Source: JASSUD01 sp031963405
Lineage (GTDB): Bacteria > Pseudomonadota > Gammaproteobacteria > Burkholderiales > Burkholderiaceae
Reading direction: 5' to 3'
Length of the DNA: 64,000 bases
NCBI GenBank assembly: GCA_031963405.1
Contig: JASSUJ010000001.1
Span: 434,001-498,000, forward strand
The notes under the pieces were generated by a model. It was not told the origin of the DNA and made no database searches. It saw nothing but the letters and a program-made list of their open reading frames with translations. Shown here piece after piece: positions 35,281 to 45,258 of this stretch. Position 1 is the stretch's first letter. Each line of letters opens with the position of its first letter. The position numbers were made by a program, and so were the translations under genes.

Positions 35281-38200
35281 TTAGGCTCTCCTGGCCAACG
35301 AGTCATAAGCATTTTGCTGTTCCTTTACTGCCACTAGCTTGTATTTATATTCTCCGCCCAATACTTTTACCTGTTCCTCTGGATTAGTTTTTTGGCTATC
35401 AAGCTGGACAGTAATTTCTGAACGAATAAAACTTTTATTAGGCTGGCATTGTATTTTTTGAGTATCCTCTACTGAATCTGGAATATCAGCTGGCATGACT
35501 TCTGATATTTTATCCCGGTGCACAACAATTTTTAGCTGTATGCTGCCGTCGTGCTGCCGGTTTAAGTAAAAAACAATTGTTCGCCTGCTTTCACTTTCTA
35601 TAGGAGTAATTTTTATAGGTGGAATAGTTTCTATAAAGAATGTTCCTGTCCTGCCTAGGAAGAACTCCGTAATAGTGGCGCCTTGACTCAACCAAAATGA
35701 AAATAGTCGAAAATCTTGGTCATTTTTCTTGAGCTCATCGTGATATTTACAAAAATCCTGCAAAATATTAAGAACAATATCTCTTTTATGTTGAGGATTT
35801 TTAGAAAAATTATATTCTTTGCCATCAATATAAATTGCAGATATAAAGTTTCTCTTTATATCATCCATAAATTGCGGAGATACTCCAATAATTTCCGGGA
35901 CGGATTTTATAATTTTATATAGAGGCTTTTCTTTATCTCCTTTTTGAAGGTTAATTTTTATTGAGCCCAATGCTACTTTAGGAATAGGGCCTGAAAATAT
36001 GGGGTATGCTTTTACTTTTTCAGCAATACTAAGAATTTTCGCATCCTGCTGCCCAAGATCAATATGAAAATGCTTTTTAATTGCTTCTCTATATTCATTA
36101 AATAGCGATGGCGGGATAAATGTTTTGTGCTCATCATTAGGAAGCAAAAGCATAGATAGACAAGATGCCAAATCTTTCAGCTGTGCGCCTTGATGAGGGC
36201 GATCTGAGTCAATTGAACTGCCAGCTCTATTTATAGCCCTCTGTAGAGTTTGATATGCTTGGATTGAAGTTATAGAAGAGAGTTCATCCTCTTTTTTTTC
36301 TAGGAAAATTGCTCTACCAGCCTTTTCAATATATTCAGTCAACGCAATTGAAGATGAGTTTGTAGCGGATATAAAGGAAGAGTTAGTAGACAAATCATAA
36401 TAAAGCTGTGATTTTAGGTGATTCGAGCGCAGTTTATAAAAATAGTCTATCGCCTTGTCTGCATTTTGTTTCAGGATATTAATATAAAAAAGCTGGGCTT
36501 GCTCTTCACAAGATGCTTGTAGCTTATTTTGAATTTCTTTGGTTATGTTTTGGAATATTTGCTGCTTTCTAAGTGGCAAATCGGATGCGTGATAATTATA
36601 TGCTCGCGTAAGTATCTCTCGGTATTTTTCTAATGTTTGTATATCGTACGCAGCTTCACTCCAACAAAATCCATTTATTTTCTCAAAGAAATTCTCAATA
36701 TAGACACAGAGGTTTTTAAGTCCTTCCTGAATCTCAACAAATAATTTCCCCTCATTATATTTTAATGCTTGATCTAAAGCAGTTTCGCCACTCTCTTTTT
36801 CTGCTTTTGTTTTTAACGCAAGATTTAAAACAGGAGGCAGAAAAATATCAAGTACATACATTTCATTATTAAGAATATCAAAAGCAGCAGGCTCAGCTTT
36901 TAGATTTTTTAACTCACTCAGACTGCCTGTTACGCGATTCAGCACTTCTTCGAACAAATCTTTTTGAATTTCCGAATTTTCTTTAGCGGCTAACTCTGAA
37001 ATATTTGATATTGGGAATATCTGATAAATCTCTCGCAAGTTATTAAATTGTTCTAATGGAATATTAGATAGTAATTTCTTAAAATCATTTAAAGATAAGC
37101 CGTTTTTTAGCTCTGAAAATATAAGCTGAATTTCTTTAGCGACGAATTGGCTAAGGTAGGATGCAGGCCATATTGAGGTTGAATCTCTAGAAGAGCGGGT
37201 AATTGTATCGAAAGAAATTTGCAGGCGATCACTGATTTTTTCTTCGTTGTTTTTTTTAAAAGCCGCTGCTTGAGAGGGTATAGGGTGCAAGCTAGTAGCG
37301 GCATTTATCCTGATGTCTCCATCTCTTGTACTAAAGTTTATTGCAGCACTAACTCCCCAAAGCTCTATAAGAGTACGTTCAAATTTTATGAAGGCATCTT
37401 TAAACTTAGACTGGCTATCAGGAAGCTCGGAGAAAAATAAGCGGAAGCCAGTCTTTCTAAGCTTCACAGCTTCGCCTTCAGCTTGTTTCTTTAGACTCGG
37501 ATACGCCTGAAAGTAGAGGTGCATCTGCCCAATGGAACTCTTATATTGTTTGATGCGCTCAAAGTCTTTGCATAATGGATCTTCGAACGTTTCTTCCCAT
37601 TTTTTGACGTAGCGTACTGCATTTTCTAAATCCGAATCGGATAAACCATCAATAAGGTAGGTTGATGGGTAGCCATCCTCTTTGCCGATTTCTTGAGTTC
37701 TTTCTGGCACTCCCTCATTTTCTAAGCTGGTGCTCTTGCGCTTATCAGGGATAACAAAATAGGACAACAGATAAGATGCAAATTTTTTTGACTCGCTTGA
37801 TGTTGGGGTAGGTTGAGAAAAAGCTTCATACAATTTATCCCAAGCTTCAGAAGTTAGATCATCTACTATGCGCTCAGCTATATTCTTCTGAACTTCCCTA
37901 GGAATATTCAGTTTGTGCATCATATTTTGATCTACAAACCATTTCCAAACCACTTTAAGGGTAGGAGTATCGAGCGCATTGAAATTAATTTCGTGTTTAT
38001 CTGTATCCGTATCCGTACCTACTTTTTGCTGTAATAAATAACCCCAACTTTGCAAAAATTTAAAACAACTGGCCTCGTTATGCACCTCTTTAGCAACGAT
38101 GTATTTCATAAAGGCATCGGATTGCAATACATAGAGTAAAGCAGTTTTTTTGTCGGCATCGAGCCCACCCCAGCATTTTTCGAGAAGACCACAATCTTCT

Positions 38201-38478
38201 CGAAAAAAAATTGTCATAAACTTGTACCTCTGTATAGCTTTCCCCTCTTTTTCCTTATGAGAACTCGGCGGGGATAATAATGGCGCGATGATTGGATTAC
38301 TTCCATTCTCCTTAAGCACCACAGCATATTTACTAAGCTCCTCTAAACATTTAGCGCCTTCTTTTACCTCATCTTCCGAAAAATGAGATGGACTGCTATC
38401 GGAAGTGGGTGAAAGGGCATTCGAAACCAGTGTATAGGTGGTGCTGACACCTTGATTAAGCAGATTTAGAGGATTCAT
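35281..38478 (-). CDS. Very large AT-rich orphan protein
   Basis: A ~1065-residue protein (start taken at the ATG at 38478; a TTG at 38508 would add ten residues, and neither has a good ribosome binding site). I do not recognise any domain. It is predominantly charged and helical, without signal peptide, clear membrane helices or repeats. The N-terminal ~45 residues are rich in Ser, Thr and Asn, and the C-terminal ~150 residues look beta-rich. It is clearly more AT-rich than its neighbours pgi and ppiD and is placed between them as a single gene. Such large isolated proteins in symbionts are often secreted effectors; that is inference only. Confidence 0.7.
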   Translation of the reverse strand: MNPLNLLNQGVSTTYTLVSNALSPTSDSSPSHFSEDEVKEGAKCLEELSKYAVVLKENGSNPIIAPLLSPPSSHKEKEGKAIQRYKFMTIFFREDCGLLEKCWGGLDADKKTALLYVLQSDAFMKYIVAKEVHNEASCFKFLQSWGYLLQQKVGTDTDTDKHEINFNALDTPTLKVVWKWFVDQNMMHKLNIPREVQKNIAERIVDDLTSEAWDKLYEAFSQPTPTSSESKKFASYLLSYFVIPDKRKSTSLENEGVPERTQEIGKEDGYPSTYLIDGLSDSDLENAVRYVKKWEETFEDPLCKDFERIKQYKSSIGQMHLYFQAYPSLKKQAEGEAVKLRKTGFRLFFSELPDSQSKFKDAFIKFERTLIELWGVSAAINFSTRDGDIRINAATSLHPIPSQAAAFKKNNEEKISDRLQISFDTITRSSRDSTSIWPASYLSQFVAKEIQLIFSELKNGLSLNDFKKLLSNIPLEQFNNLREIYQIFPISNISELAAKENSEIQKDLFEEVLNRVTGSLSELKNLKAEPAAFDILNNEMYVLDIFLPPVLNLALKTKAEKESGETALDQALKYNEGKLFVEIQEGLKNLCVYIENFFEKINGFCWSEAAYDIQTLEKYREILTRAYNYHASDLPLRKQQIFQNITKEIQNKLQASCEEQAQLFYINILKQNADKAIDYFYKLRSNHLKSQLYYDLSTNSSFISATNSSSIALTEYIEKAGRAIFLEKKEDELSSITSIQAYQTLQRAINRAGSSIDSDRPHQGAQLKDLASCLSMLLLPNDEHKTFIPPSLFNEYREAIKKHFHIDLGQQDAKILSIAEKVKAYPIFSGPIPKVALGSIKINLQKGDKEKPLYKIIKSVPEIIGVSPQFMDDIKRNFISAIYIDGKEYNFSKNPQHKRDIVLNILQDFCKYHDELKKNDQDFRLFSFWLSQGATITEFFLGRTGTFFIETIPPIKITPIESESRRTIVFYLNRQHDGSIQLKIVVHRDKISEVMPADIPDSVEDTQKIQCQPNKSFIRSEITVQLDSQKTNPEEQVKVLGGEYKYKLVAVKEQQNAYDSLARRA

Positions 38479-38919
38479 ATAGGCGATGAGGGAACTTTGG
38501 TTAAGCAAAATAGGAAAAATACAAATCTTCTAAAAGCCTGTTGAAAACCTCTCTCACAAGGCTAGCCTTTGCTACCAGTAAAACGCGTACTGGCCTAGAC
38601 TCAGGGAGATTTTCTTGCGGAACTGTTTTTTCTTCGCAGGCTTGATAATTAGCAGGAGGCTGGAACGGTGAACCCAAATCCAGAAATTCCCCATCTCCTT
38701 TACTTACAAATAAGATAAGAAGTTTCTGAAAGATATAAGATTTTGCTAATCGATATCCCTAGGCAAAAACCTTAACTAATTGCAATTCTGGATATGAGAG
38801 AGGAAGAAGAGAGAAGGCGGTACAGGTAAGGTTGGATTTTTTGGCGGCAAGCAATCAGCGATGATGTAGCAATTCCCCTGCAATACTTTATATAACTAAA
38901 TTAGCTTATGCAGAACGTT
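38479..38919. other. Intergenic region upstream of the large orphan
   Basis: About 440 bases with the presumed minus-strand promoter of the orphan. The 12-bp palindrome AAGGCTAGCCTT (38560-38571) and a CCAGT/ACTGG pair (about 38577-38595) are visible; no gene is supported. Confidence 0.4.
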
Positions 38920-38955
38920 TATTACAAAACAGGCCGCTCATATTGAGCGGCCTGT
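38920..38955 (-). terminator. Rho-independent terminator of ppiD
   Basis: Perfect 12-bp stem ACAGGCCGCTCA/TGAGCGGCCTGT with a three-base loop, followed on the minus strand by TTTTG. It lies 40 bp after the ppiD stop. Confidence 0.88.
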
Positions 38956-38994
38956 CTTAATCAACTTATTGTAATTAGCTAAATCAAATAACTA

Positions 38995-40929
38995 CTATTC
39001 ATCTGCCTCTGACGCGGGCACTTTGTACACTTTCACTTTAGAACGTGCACGCAACGACGCAAGGTATGCGTTCATTTCGCTCTGCCCATTCATTTGTGTA
39101 AGCTGCTGCTGAGCAGAGGTAAGCAGATGTGGATCAATAGCAGGCGTATTAACCGAGTTGATTCGATAAATAGCGTATCCATCAAGACCTAGATCAACCC
39201 CTATATATTTAGGGGCTGGCTTATCCTGAGATTGCGCATTGAAATCTGCTTTGAAAATAGCCGCCATCGCCGCGGGTGATAAACCTTGCGAATTAGCATG
39301 TGAAACTTTAATAGGAGCCGAAAATCCTTGCGTTGACGGCGTCTTTTGTAAAGCTGCGAGCTGATTTACGCCTGCCTGTCTGGCCTGTGCCGCCGCCTGC
39401 ACAGCACTTACTTTGGCTTGCACTTGTCGCTTCACCGCGTCAAATGGCCGCACTGCCGCTGGCTGGTAATTGATAACGCGAGCTGCTACCAAGGTGTTAT
39501 TACCAGCCTCAATGGCAGGCGTATTGTGTTTATTTTCAAGAGAATCTTCAGCAAACACTGCCGCCAGAATTTTGGGCTGACTCAATGGATGCGTAGCTGG
39601 CAGCGCCGAATTTGGCTCACGTCTAACGGTGGCAGTTTGAATCGTCAGCTTAAATTTCTCGGCAGCCGGTTTTAGGCTATCAGCTTGTTCGTAAACCAAA
39701 TTCGAAAATTGTTCGGCTTGCTCAGCGAATTGACGCACTACCTGCTGCTTTTGCAAAGCTACGGCGATAGTTGACTTAACCTCTTCAAATGGCAGTGTAA
39801 CGGCAGGCTTCATGTCCGTGACTTGGATCAAATGATAGCCAAAGTCTGACTCAACTACGCCGCTTATTTCTTGCTGCTTGAGTTTAAAGGCGGCGGTTTC
39901 AAAGGCCTTATCCATCATATTGCGACCGAAGTATCCCAAATCGCCGCCTTTGCTAGCTGAGCCTGGATCTTGCGAGTTTTCTTGTGCTGCTTGAGCAAAT
40001 TTCTCCGGATGAGCGCGTAGGCGTTCTTTCAACGCCGCTGCCTTCGAACGTGCATTAGCCCGCTCGGTTGCATTGGCTTGCGCAGATACCGCAAACAAAA
40101 TATGGCGCGCACGTATTTGTTTCTCAGTACGATAAGCGGCAAGATGGTCTTGATAATATTGCTTCAGCTCTACATCGCTCGGCTCAATTGTTTTAGCAAT
40201 GGCCGCTGCGCTTAAACTGACATACTGAATTTTGGCCGTTTCAGGTTGAGTGAATTCATTCGGATGGGCATCGTAATACTGCCGCAAATCTGCTTCATTT
40301 GGCTGCACTTTGGTGCGGTAATCGGCAGCATGAAGCACGAGTGATTGCACTTCACGTTGTTGCTCAGATAAGGCTACCAGGCGCTCAGTCAACGCTTTGG
40401 GCATAAAGGCACTGGCCTCAATGCTATCGCCAATCTGCTCACTCGCTAGCATCGCACGTACGCGGCTATCAAATTGCTCAGGGGTAAGTTGCTGCGCTGC
40501 AAGAAAACGCTGATATCTATCTAAATCAATCGTCCCATCAGGCTTACGCAATTGAGAGATACCGGGCATTTCAAGAATTGTCCGCCGCACTGCTTCATCA
40601 GAGGCCGTCAAATGCTTACGCTGAATTTCAGCACTAAGCATATACTGCTGAATCAAACTATCGAGCAGCGCTTGCCGAATCACTGGGGTATCCATAGTTT
40701 TTGCATCAAATGCGCTGCCAAGCATTTGACGAATACGCGCTAGCCGATCACGTACGGCCGCTTCGTATTCTTGCCGGGCAATGGGGCGTCCATTAACTTT
40801 GGCCACGGTTGCGCTGTCATCAAAAAAACCGCGCAACCCCTGCGCACCAACCAAACCTAAACTCGGCACAATAAACAGCGCGAGCAGGAGTTGCATTAGA
40901 CGTTTGTGATTACGAAAAAAATCAAGCAT
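38995..40929 (-). CDS. ppiD: Inner-membrane-anchored peptidyl-prolyl isomerase PpiD
   Basis: A 644-residue protein. An N-terminal signal anchor (LMQLLLALFIVPSLGLVGA, residues 12-30) is followed by a SurA-like helical region with VNGRPIARQEYEAAV, a parvulin domain (RARHILFAV ... SQDPGSASKGGDLGYFGR ... GYHLIQV, about 275-375) and a C-terminal chaperone-like region. PpiD sits at the exit of the Sec translocon and helps newly exported proteins fold. tRNA-Val lies upstream on the same strand, a typical Burkholderiales arrangement, although lon and hupB are not beyond it here. Confidence 0.96.
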   Translation of the reverse strand: MLDFFRNHKRLMQLLLALFIVPSLGLVGAQGLRGFFDDSATVAKVNGRPIARQEYEAAVRDRLARIRQMLGSAFDAKTMDTPVIRQALLDSLIQQYMLSAEIQRKHLTASDEAVRRTILEMPGISQLRKPDGTIDLDRYQRFLAAQQLTPEQFDSRVRAMLASEQIGDSIEASAFMPKALTERLVALSEQQREVQSLVLHAADYRTKVQPNEADLRQYYDAHPNEFTQPETAKIQYVSLSAAAIAKTIEPSDVELKQYYQDHLAAYRTEKQIRARHILFAVSAQANATERANARSKAAALKERLRAHPEKFAQAAQENSQDPGSASKGGDLGYFGRNMMDKAFETAAFKLKQQEISGVVESDFGYHLIQVTDMKPAVTLPFEEVKSTIAVALQKQQVVRQFAEQAEQFSNLVYEQADSLKPAAEKFKLTIQTATVRREPNSALPATHPLSQPKILAAVFAEDSLENKHNTPAIEAGNNTLVAARVINYQPAAVRPFDAVKRQVQAKVSAVQAAAQARQAGVNQLAALQKTPSTQGFSAPIKVSHANSQGLSPAAMAAIFKADFNAQSQDKPAPKYIGVDLGLDGYAIYRINSVNTPAIDPHLLTSAQQQLTQMNGQSEMNAYLASLRARSKVKVYKVPASEADE

Positions 40930-41407
40930 GCGAAATGGTATGAAAGGTATAAAACAAATGGTGGTATTTAAGAAGCCGCGAAATAAACCTAGAACGCGGT
41001 GACGCCTCTTTGCCGTACAAATTTACTGTCTGCGTAATTGATTTATCAGAATTTTCGCTGACACATCTTGCAATGACTCATCCAATTCAACTGATTTTTT
41101 GAGCGGCCTTATTTATACCATATTCACGCTATCGCAATTTGCTTACGCTAATTGTTAGATTAACGTGACGAAAGAGCCCCAATCTCGTGACTACAGAGCG
41201 CTTATGCGTGCCGAGGTTATTCCTCACAACCGGCACCGAGAATGACATAGTAGGTAATTTTTTACCATGACCCATCAAGCCATTTACATTTTTCTTGGCA
41301 ATAAGTGACGGAGCTGATAGAGGCTAGAGAACACTAGCTGGAGATATTTTTGAAGCCCAATACTGACGAGGCTTTTGATTGTCATTGACAAAGAAGACAG
41401 GAATAGA
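40930..41407. other. Intergenic region between tRNA-Val and ppiD
   Basis: About 480 bases. It should contain the ppiD promoter on the minus strand. I see no gene. In relatives hupB and lon lie further upstream of the tRNA; no trace of them is visible here. Confidence 0.4.
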
Positions 41408-41483
41408 TGGTGGGTGCTGAGAGGCTCGAACTCCCGACCTAAGCCTTGTAAGGGCTCCGCTCTACCAACTGAGCTAAGCACCC
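41408..41483 (-). tRNA. tRNA-Val(UAC)
   Basis: On the minus strand: acceptor GGGTGCT/AGCACCC, D arm TAGCTCAGTTGGTAGAGC, anticodon loop CTTACAA with TAC (genomic 41448-41450), T loop AGTTCGAGCC, and CCA encoded. Confidence 0.96.
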
Positions 41484-41538
41484 TATTCCTAAGAGATAGA
41501 GGCAATTAAATCTTTAATGCCCCCACAACAAGGCGCGT

Positions 41539-41567
41539 AGTCTACTGCATTTATTCAGACTTTCCAA
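41539..41567 (-). promoter_or_regulatory. Sigma70-type promoter of tRNA-Val
   Basis: On the minus strand TTGGAA (41567-41562) and TAGACT (41544-41539) are 17 bp apart, about 55 bp before the tRNA. Confidence 0.55.
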
Positions 41568-41668
41568 GCATGTTTATCTATATGTTTATAAAAAAAGTCA
41601 TTTTGTAGCAGTTTATTCAACAAATAAGATAAAAACTGCGCGCGCCTCGTTGCAATGTGGCGATTAAA

Positions 41669-42688
41669 TTAATGCAGCGCGCAACGGTGTGTGCTCGTAC
41701 CAAGGTCGACTTGAATCGTAACGTGGTGCACCGCATGCTCGTGATTCAGCGTATGCACAACGTCATCAAGAAAATCATCCCCTGGATGGCCTTTAGGCAT
41801 CACAAGATGCACGGTCATGGAACTTTCAGTGGTGGACAGTCCCCATACATGCAAATCATGCACACTTTCAACGCCGGGCAATGCTTCAAGGTAGGCTTCG
41901 ATGCGACGCGTATTGATATGTGCTGGCACGGCATTTAGCGCAAGCCGCATCGCGTCGCGCAACAAACCCCAAGTGCCATAAACAATCACAAGCACAACCA
42001 CAATCGCCAGTGCAGGATCGACCCAATGCCAGCCAGTAGCCAACACAACCAGCCCACCAATTGCTACCGCAGCCGAAATTGCGGCATCACCAATCATATG
42101 GAGAAATGCGCCCCGTAGGTTGAGATCATTCTTGCTGCCTTTCATAAAAAGCCAGGCGGAAAAGCTATTAATGAGCATGCCTGTAATCGCCACACCAAAG
42201 ACCGTGGCGCCTGCCACCGGCATCGGGTGACGAAAACGCTGCACGGCTTCCCAAACAATAGCGCCTGAAGCCACCAGCAATAGCATGGCATTGGCTAATG
42301 ACGCAAGAATTGACGAGCTGCGCAAACCAAATGTGTAATGCGTAGAGGGCTGTTTTTTAGAGAGCCAAACTGCTCCCCACGCTAGCAAAAGGCCCAACAT
42401 ATCAGAGAGATTGTGCCCCGCATCCGCCAGCAATGCGGTTGAATTAGCCAACCATCCATACACCCCTTGCATCCCAATAATGACTGCATATCCAAGGCTT
42501 GCCAATACAAAGGCACTAGGATGCATCGTCTCAGGGTTGCCGTGATGATGGTGATGGCCATGTCCGTGCGTATGCCCATGTGAATGTCCATTTCCATGCT
42601 GATGTTCAGGCATGGCAGGAGAGTCAACATGAGAGGCTGTATTAGCCTGCGCGTCATCTGGGCGAGTATCAGGCAAGCGTGTAGCCAT
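41669..42688 (-). CDS. Cation diffusion facilitator family metal exporter
   Basis: A 339-residue CDF transporter. The cytosolic N-terminus carries a strikingly His-rich stretch (about residues 30-50). Six membrane helices follow, with metal-site motifs HNLSD (helix II) and HMIGD (helix V), and a C-terminal ferredoxin-like domain with DLHVWGL. It exports divalent metals such as Zn2+, Co2+ or Ni2+ using the proton gradient; the metal cannot be assigned. Its ATG overlaps the stop of the upstream antiporter gene (TAATG), so the two form an operon. Confidence 0.94.
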   Translation of the reverse strand: MATRLPDTRPDDAQANTASHVDSPAMPEHQHGNGHSHGHTHGHGHHHHHGNPETMHPSAFVLASLGYAVIIGMQGVYGWLANSTALLADAGHNLSDMLGLLLAWGAVWLSKKQPSTHYTFGLRSSSILASLANAMLLLVASGAIVWEAVQRFRHPMPVAGATVFGVAITGMLINSFSAWLFMKGSKNDLNLRGAFLHMIGDAAISAAVAIGGLVVLATGWHWVDPALAIVVVLVIVYGTWGLLRDAMRLALNAVPAHINTRRIEAYLEALPGVESVHDLHVWGLSTTESSMTVHLVMPKGHPGDDFLDDVVHTLNHEHAVHHVTIQVDLGTSTHRCALH

Positions 42689-44457
42689 TAATCCGTTTCC
42701 TGTGAGGTAGGTTCAAAGGTTTCATGTAAAGCAATTTGTAGTTTCGCGTGAATGCGTACAAACCAGCGCCACATAATGACTAATAAGAAAGCCGCACACC
42801 CTAGCACAACAAAAAGCAACTCGGTAGGCGGCAAAATGCCCCTGCTTAATGCCGTTAAAAATAAAAATACGCCTAGCATTGCCACCGCTGGAATCAATTC
42901 TGTCAAAACACGGCGGATGCCTGTAGTAAATCTACCAGCCACGGCTGGACGCACGCTGATTTCAGCTAACAACATGCCGAGTGATTTAAATTTACGATAA
43001 ACCGCAACCAGAAACGGCATCGACATCATCAGTGCAGCGCTCCAGAGGACAACATTTTGCCAGCACACCTCGGGCACCCACTTACCCAACCAGTGATGCG
43101 CGCCCCCCTCAAAATAAGAAAATCCCAAGAAGATAGTAGCCACCAAAGCCAGGTTCACCCCAATTTGCCAAATTATGTTCCGGATTAACTTAAATAAAGC
43201 AGCGCCATCCCCTGCAAGCTTCAAATTAGAGAGCCATTTCGTGTAAGAGGTAAACATGCCAACGAGAGGGCGTGGCAATAGCTTGCCAGCCTTTTGGGTA
43301 AGTGGGTCGGCACTACGAATTAAGTAAGGTGTAAAGAGTGTGGTTAACGCAGATACCGAAACAGCAATCGGATACAGAAAATCACTTGTTACTCTCAGCG
43401 AAACACCAAGCGCTGCAATAATGAAAGAAAACTCGCCAATCTGCGCCGCGCTCATCCCAACCCGCATGGCGGTACGACCATTGTGACCCGCCACAAACGT
43501 ACCCAAACCGCAACTTACTATCTTGCCCAGCACAACAGCAAAAGTAATCACCGCAATTGGCCAAGCATATTGAGACAACACACGCGGGTCGAGCATTAAG
43601 CCAATGGCGACAAAGAAAATGGCACTAAACATATCGCGCAACGGTGCCACTACCCTTTCAATTGCACGCAAAGCGCTTGACTCAGCCATAATCGCGCCGC
43701 TGACAAAAGCACCCAGAGCAATGCTGTAGCCAAATTGCACCACTATCAAACAAAACCCAAAACACAGCCCAAGCACGACAACTAGCAGCACCTCGTCACT
43801 TTTAAAGCGGGTGACATATTGCAATAGACGCGGCACGAGCAAAATACCAACCGTCAAAGAAACCACCATAAACAACATCAGCTTGGCAAGCGTCAGCATC
43901 ACATGCCCTGCATCGATTCCTCCACTGCTAGCAATCCCTGACAAAAGGGCAATCATTGCAATTGCCAGAATATCTTCGACAATCAAAATGCCAAAAATCA
44001 CTTGCGCAAAGTGCTGGCGTTTTAAGCGCAGATCGTCAAGCGCCTTAACAATGATAGTGGTGGAAGAAATCGCTAGCATAGCGCCCAAGAACAGCGCATC
44101 CATCGCTTTCCAACCGAAACTACGCCCAATCTCGTAGCCTACCCACAGCATGACAGTAATTTCTGAAAGTGCAGCGACTACAGCTGACACCCCTACCTTA
44201 GCGAGTTTGCGTAAATTAAACTCAAGCCCTAGCGAAAACATTAAAAAAACCACGCCAAGCTCCCCTAGCGTGTGAATCGTTTCTTTATCGCGGATTAATT
44301 CAAAAGGCGGTGTATGCGGGCCAAGGATGACACCAGCAACAATATAACCAAGCACAACTGGCTGCTTCAAGATATGAAAAAGCACAGTAATTACGCCAGC
44401 GACTAGCATGATCATCGCCAAATCTTGGATAAAACCAATCACGTGCGTGTGGTGCAT
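42688..44457 (-). CDS. CPA2-type monovalent cation:proton antiporter (Kef/YbaL-like)
   Basis: A 589-residue membrane protein with about twelve helices. KQPVVLGYIVAGVILGP and LGELGVVFLMFSLGLEF are CPA2 family hallmarks; LGAFVSGAIMAES holds conserved pore residues. The usual C-terminal TrkA-N/RCK domain of KefB/KefC is lacking; instead further membrane segments (about residues 420-570) follow. It probably exchanges K+ or Na+ for H+. It is the first gene of a two-gene unit with the CDF exporter, suggesting joint ion homeostasis. Confidence 0.9.
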   Translation of the reverse strand: MHHTHVIGFIQDLAMIMLVAGVITVLFHILKQPVVLGYIVAGVILGPHTPPFELIRDKETIHTLGELGVVFLMFSLGLEFNLRKLAKVGVSAVVAALSEITVMLWVGYEIGRSFGWKAMDALFLGAMLAISSTTIIVKALDDLRLKRQHFAQVIFGILIVEDILAIAMIALLSGIASSGGIDAGHVMLTLAKLMLFMVVSLTVGILLVPRLLQYVTRFKSDEVLLVVVLGLCFGFCLIVVQFGYSIALGAFVSGAIMAESSALRAIERVVAPLRDMFSAIFFVAIGLMLDPRVLSQYAWPIAVITFAVVLGKIVSCGLGTFVAGHNGRTAMRVGMSAAQIGEFSFIIAALGVSLRVTSDFLYPIAVSVSALTTLFTPYLIRSADPLTQKAGKLLPRPLVGMFTSYTKWLSNLKLAGDGAALFKLIRNIIWQIGVNLALVATIFLGFSYFEGGAHHWLGKWVPEVCWQNVVLWSAALMMSMPFLVAVYRKFKSLGMLLAEISVRPAVAGRFTTGIRRVLTELIPAVAMLGVFLFLTALSRGILPPTELLFVVLGCAAFLLVIMWRWFVRIHAKLQIALHETFEPTSQETD

Positions 44458-44670
44458 GCAAAAAAATCCTTTGATTAAGCTTTAAGTAATATTCCTAAAT
44501 ATAGCGGATAAAACTATGCCGCTAAAATTAGCGGCTCGATAAAATTCAAAAACTGCACAGCTATTTTGGACATTTTTTACAGCTGCTGTCCACAAATTGA
44601 TATCGCATTTTATGGAACAAGCAATTAGGCACGTTACAATCTCGTCTCAGTGACTAGCCTTAATCTTCTT

Positions 44671-45183
44671 ATGAATCAGCCACCCTACTTGCACAATGCG
44701 TTGCGCAGCGAACAACGCTTGCTTGCCTTTTTAAGCTTATTTAGCCTCGCCCTTATCGGCGGAGCTTTGTACCTACAGTTTTATCAGCACGCTGACCCCT
44801 GCCCGCTGTGTATCTTACAACGCTATGCGTATTTGCTTATTGCGTTCTTCACATTGTTTGGCGCAACAGCGCGTAGCGCGAGCATACTGAGGCTGGCACA
44901 AATACTTACCCTGGTGGCTACAGTCAGCGGCATGGCCGCAGCCGGAAGACAACTGTGGCTACTAGCACACCCTTTTCTGAGTTGTGGCTTTGATGCACTA
45001 GAACCTATCCTGAATAAAATACCGCTTGCAAAAAGCTTGCCTTTTATGTTTAAGGTGGCGGGTTTATGCGAAACCACCGACAGCCTAGTGCTGGGCTTAT
45101 CGCTACCAGCCTGGTCCCTGCTTGGCTATTCGCTCATCTTCGTGCTAGTTAGCCATAGCCTGTGGAAAAAAATTACTGCCTAA
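44671..45183 (+). CDS. dsbB: Disulfide bond formation protein B
   Basis: About 170 residues with four membrane helices. The first periplasmic Cys pair is PCPLC (near residue 44), and the second pair is in the second loop (LSCGFD ... AGLCETTD). DsbB re-oxidises DsbA and passes electrons to ubiquinone. The ATG at 44671 is chosen over an upstream GTG at 44650; neither has a clear ribosome binding site. fbp follows 75 bp later on the same strand. Confidence 0.93.
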   Translation: MNQPPYLHNALRSEQRLLAFLSLFSLALIGGALYLQFYQHADPCPLCILQRYAYLLIAFFTLFGATARSASILRLAQILTLVATVSGMAAAGRQLWLLAHPFLSCGFDALEPILNKIPLAKSLPFMFKVAGLCETTDSLVLGLSLPAWSLLGYSLIFVLVSHSLWKKITA

Positions 45184-45258
45184 ATTGCAACTGAGTGCCA
45201 CTGAATTGCCACCTCAAGCATGTGCTGGCTGATAAAAGACTTTCGGAGTATTTAATTA

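Noticed and set aside
41284..41505. Minus-strand 73-codon frame over tRNA-Val
   Set aside because: It contains the VGRAEPLQGLGREFEP peptide typical of reading through a tRNA gene; the tRNA is clear.
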